DNA of 64,000 nt from Devosia sp. LC5 (GTDB lineage: Bacteria > Pseudomonadota > Alphaproteobacteria > Rhizobiales > Devosiaceae), in the NCBI RefSeq assembly GCF_000735585.1, contig NZ_JNNO01000006.1:58712-122711 (forward strand). Reading direction: 5' to 3'. The notes under the pieces were generated by a model, which was not told the origin of the DNA, did no database searches, and saw only the letters and a program-made list of their open reading frames with translations. The translations under genes and the position numbers were made by a program. Numbering within the stretch: position 1 is the first letter of the stretch; each line of letters begins with the position of its first letter. Of this stretch, positions 61,609-64,000 are shown piece after piece.

Positions 61609-62887
61609 CGCCATTGCCCAACCCGCCGAAATCGATCTAGGTCAGGCGCTGATCGCCCTCTTCGCCGGCTTTGTTATCCTGGTGCTCTGGACGCAGGCGC
61701 AGCCCTTTGCCAGCCTTTCCGACTATAGCGTCATCGACGACCCCACCCAGTCCAATAGCCTGCGCCGCAATCTGACGCTGCTGATCCTGGGCCTGACCCT
61801 GCTGCTGGTCTGGCGCGGCGGCAATGTCGGCCCGCTCTGGGCCGCTGTCAGCCCCGGCCTCGTCGCCATTTTCGGCTGGTTTGCCCTCACCTCGCTGCTC
61901 TCATCCAGCCCGGGCCTGGCACTCAACCGCCTGGCATTGGCGGGCGTGGTGATCGGCATCGCGCTCTGCCTGCCCCTGCTGTTCAAGCGGGTGGAAATCT
62001 TCGTCACCACTCTGGGCGTCGCCACGGCTGTCGCCATCCTGCTGTGCTTTCTGGGCGTGTTGTTCATACCGGATCTGGCCATTCACAGTCTGCGCGACAC
62101 GGCCGAGCAGGGCCTTGCCGGCGACTGGCGCGGCATGTTCCGCCACAAGAACGATCTGGCCTCCATGGCCATTCATTTCAGCTTTACCGGCCTGCTGCTC
62201 TGGCGCCTGGGCCGCCCGGCCTGGGGCGGCATGATCCTCACCGGCGCCTTGGTGTTGCTGATCATGTCCGGCGGCAAATCGGCAGCTTTGCTATTGGTCC
62301 CAGCCCTCATTGGCGCCGCGCTCATCGTTCGCGCCAACCATCCCGCTGTTATTGCCGCTCTGGCCGTGGGCGGCCTCGCGCTCGTCACCGTCGGCTCCGT
62401 TGCCTTTCCAGCCCTTGCCGCGATCACCAACCACCTGCCCGACCCCACCTTCACCGGCCGCGCCGATATCTGGCAGCTTGCCCTCGACGCTGCCGGACGG
62501 CGGCCCCTGACCGGCTATGGTTACAACGTCTTCTGGGACACCGGCGTCATCTACGCCGTCGCCGGTTCCAACGATACCGCCGCCCAGGTCTCGCACGCCC
62601 ATAATGGCTTCCTCGATATCGCCATCTCCGCCGGCGTGCCCGGCCTGTTGCTGGTCCTCGGTTGGGCCGCCATCGCGCCCCTACGGCACATCGCGACGAT
62701 CCGCCGCCGCGCCCTGGACCGTGCCGAACAGGCCCTGCTCGAATTCTTCGTCCAGGGCTGGCTCTTCACCCTGCTGATTTCGAGCCTTGAAGCCGTACTG
62801 TTCAATCGCGGCGATTCCATCTGGTTCACGGGCCTGCTCTCCATCGTCTGCCTGCGCCTCTGGTCCCGCGCGGACCTCGCCCGATGA
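61601..62887 (+). CDS. O-antigen ligase / polymerase-like membrane protein
   Basis: 428 residues with about twelve hydrophobic helices. Carries the Wzy_C/WaaL-type block: RHKNDLASMA at ~186, GRADIWQLALDAAG followed by TGYGYNVFW, and SHAHNGFLDIAISAG containing the key histidine. Probably polymerises or transfers repeat units, as in ExoQ/Wzy. Overlaps both flanking genes, so clearly in the same operon. Confidence 0.88.
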   Translation: MRDAIAQPAEIDLGQALIALFAGFVILVLWTQAQPFASLSDYSVIDDPTQSNSLRRNLTLLILGLTLLLVWRGGNVGPLWAAVSPGLVAIFGWFALTSLLSSSPGLALNRLALAGVVIGIALCLPLLFKRVEIFVTTLGVATAVAILLCFLGVLFIPDLAIHSLRDTAEQGLAGDWRGMFRHKNDLASMAIHFSFTGLLLWRLGRPAWGGMILTGALVLLIMSGGKSAALLLVPALIGAALIVRANHPAVIAALAVGGLALVTVGSVAFPALAAITNHLPDPTFTGRADIWQLALDAAGRRPLTGYGYNVFWDTGVIYAVAGSNDTAAQVSHAHNGFLDIAISAGVPGLLLVLGWAAIAPLRHIATIRRRALDRAEQALLEFFVQGWLFTLLISSLEAVLFNRGDSIWFTGLLSIVCLRLWSRADLAR

Positions 62888-63912
62888 AAGTGTTGCAAGT
62901 CGTCACCCGCGATGAACCCGGCGGCGTGCAGGTCCTGACCGAAATGATCGCCGAAGGCCTCACGCGCCGCGGCCACGAGATCGAAACCATCGCCATGGCC
63001 GGCAATCTCCGCCGCCTCGCCAGCACAATCCTCTCCCGCCGCCACGACGCACTATTGTCCTATCAAGTCGCCGCCGGCATCTTCGCCAGCGCCCTCGCTT
63101 TCCCCGCCGGCATCCGCCTGCGCGCCACCCACCTCACCGCCATCCCCGCCGCCATGCGGCCCCATTGGCGCCTGCTGGACCGGCTCTGGGGGCAATACGG
63201 CATCCACAGCACCATCATCGCCAACTCCGCCGCGACCCAACTCAGCATCGCTGCCTATCCCGACAGCTACCGGCGCCGGACGTTTCTCATCCCCCACGGC
63301 GTCACGCCGCTGCCCATGCCGCACAATACCAATTGGCGCCACCACCTCGGAGTCCCCGCCAACACGCCTCTCCTCGTGGCCAGCGGACGCCTCGCCACCC
63401 AGAAAAACCACGCTATCGCCGTCGCGGCTCTCCCCCTGTTGCCCGGCGCCCATCTGGCAATCGCCGGCGACGGTGAACTCCGCGACGCCCTCGTCGCCCA
63501 GGCCATCCAGCTCAACGTCAGCGACCGCCTGCACCTGCTCGGCAATCTCGATCGCCCGTCACTGGCCGCGCTGCTCATGAGTGCGAATATCTATCTCTTC
63601 CCCTCCACCTGGGAGAGTTTTGGCCTGGCCGGTGTAGAAGCCGCCATGCTCGGCCTCCCCATCCTCGCCGCCGACCTGCCGGTCTTGCGCGAAGTGTTGG
63701 CCCCCGCCGCCACCCTGGGTCTGGCAGTCTTCCACGCCTCCAATGGCGCCACCCAACTCGCCGCAACGGCAAAAGCCATGCTGGCCCAACCCGCCAGCCC
63801 GCAGCAACGCACCGCCTCGGCCACCGCCATGCAGTCCCGACACGGTATCGAACCCATGGTCGAGGCCTATTGCCGCCTGCTCGAAACCTTGCCGCCCCGC
63901 GCCAAGAGGTAA
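62884..63912 (+). CDS. Glycosyltransferase family 4
   Basis: 342 residues, GT-B fold. N-terminal VLQVVTRDEPGGVQVLTEMI, ASGRLATQKNHAIAV and the E-x7-E motif in ESFGLAGVEAAMLGLPILA. Transfers a nucleotide-sugar-derived residue onto a lipid-linked polysaccharide unit. ATGA overlap with the ligase gene. Last visible gene of the operon. Confidence 0.92.
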   Translation: MKVLQVVTRDEPGGVQVLTEMIAEGLTRRGHEIETIAMAGNLRRLASTILSRRHDALLSYQVAAGIFASALAFPAGIRLRATHLTAIPAAMRPHWRLLDRLWGQYGIHSTIIANSAATQLSIAAYPDSYRRRTFLIPHGVTPLPMPHNTNWRHHLGVPANTPLLVASGRLATQKNHAIAVAALPLLPGAHLAIAGDGELRDALVAQAIQLNVSDRLHLLGNLDRPSLAALLMSANIYLFPSTWESFGLAGVEAAMLGLPILAADLPVLREVLAPAATLGLAVFHASNGATQLAATAKAMLAQPASPQQRTASATAMQSRHGIEPMVEAYCRLLETLPPRAKR

Positions 63913-64000
63913 TTCAACACCTGCCTCGCCCCAAACAGGTCCCACCTCACCGCCATCCCCGCCGCAGCCGCCACCCCCAGCCCCACCCCCGCCCACCAGC
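63867..64000 (-). CDS. Possible C-terminus of a convergent membrane protein (partial)
   Basis: One minus-strand frame stays open from the right edge to a TAG at 63,867-63,869; the last ~44 residues are a hydrophobic stretch, then RWDLFGARQVLNYLLARGG and a basic tail. It resembles the end of a polytopic membrane protein such as a polysaccharide flippase, which would fit this cluster, but it overlaps the GT4 gene by 46 bp and most of the gene is outside the window. Weakly supported. Confidence 0.4.
   Translation of the reverse strand, partial: WWAGVGLGVAAAAGMAVRWDLFGARQVLNYLLARGGKVSSRRQ

Noticed and set aside
1..64000. tRNA, rRNA and prophage genes
   Set aside because: I looked for cloverleaf-like segments, rRNA-like conserved stretches, integrases and phage structural genes and saw none; very short RNAs could have been missed.

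Overview
This window is GC-rich, gene-dense DNA that reads as the chromosome of a free-living alphaproteobacterium of the order Hyphomicrobiales; the gene mix (many binding-protein-dependent sugar transporters, a fused MrpA-MrpB antiporter subunit, an AqpS-type arsenic operon, a 63-residue rhizobial-type small protein, a CtrA-like TTAA-N7-TTAA box) fits Devosia or a close relative. The genus is an inference. I saw no tRNA, rRNA, CRISPR array, prophage or intact insertion sequence.

Left part (1-20,200). An operon entering from the left edge carries a sugar permease, a GH51 alpha-L-arabinofuranosidase, its ATPase and two short-chain dehydrogenases, one resembling ribitol dehydrogenase and one L-xylulose reductase. 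Next come a divergent GlxA-type regulator/isochorismatase-like hydrolase pair and a polar amino acid ABC transporter. A compact minus-strand operon (17,755-9,740) encodes a LacI regulator, a large FAD oxidoreductase, a complete sugar ABC transporter and a CE7 acetylxylan esterase. It is followed on the same strand by motA-motB.

Middle part (20,600-40,000). A complete Mrp Na+/H+ antiporter operon (mrpA/B fusion, C, D, E, F, G) ends one base from a convergent RND efflux pump with its adaptor. A ferric-siderophore island follows: two tandem paralogous binding proteins plus a sucrase/ferredoxin-like [2Fe-2S] protein on the minus strand, and two FecCD permeases plus a FecE ATPase on the plus strand, sharing a divergent promoter region. 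Then an operon of an M81 (MlrC-like) hydrolase, an MFS transporter and a SnoaL-like protein.

Right part (40,400-64,000). A Gfo/Idh oxidoreductase, two permeases, binding protein, ATPase and RpiR regulator lead into a cytoplasmic GH20 hexosaminidase. They are followed by a second M81 hydrolase divergent from a RidA / SDR / D-serine-dehydratase-like PLP enzyme operon. Similar dyads lie upstream of both plus-strand operons, so the 40-53 kb stretch may be one regulon for a glycoconjugate carrying an amide-linked D-hydroxy-amino acid; this is the most interesting candidate system here. After it come a 3-methyladenine glycosylase, RecQ, an arsenic operon (arsR, LMW-PTP-type arsC, aquaglyceroporin, Grx-type arsC, MFS), and the start of an exopolysaccharide operon (GumC/Wzz-like, GH5 glucanase, O-antigen-ligase-like, GT4). 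Several families of palindromic intergenic repeats sit between operons or inside them.
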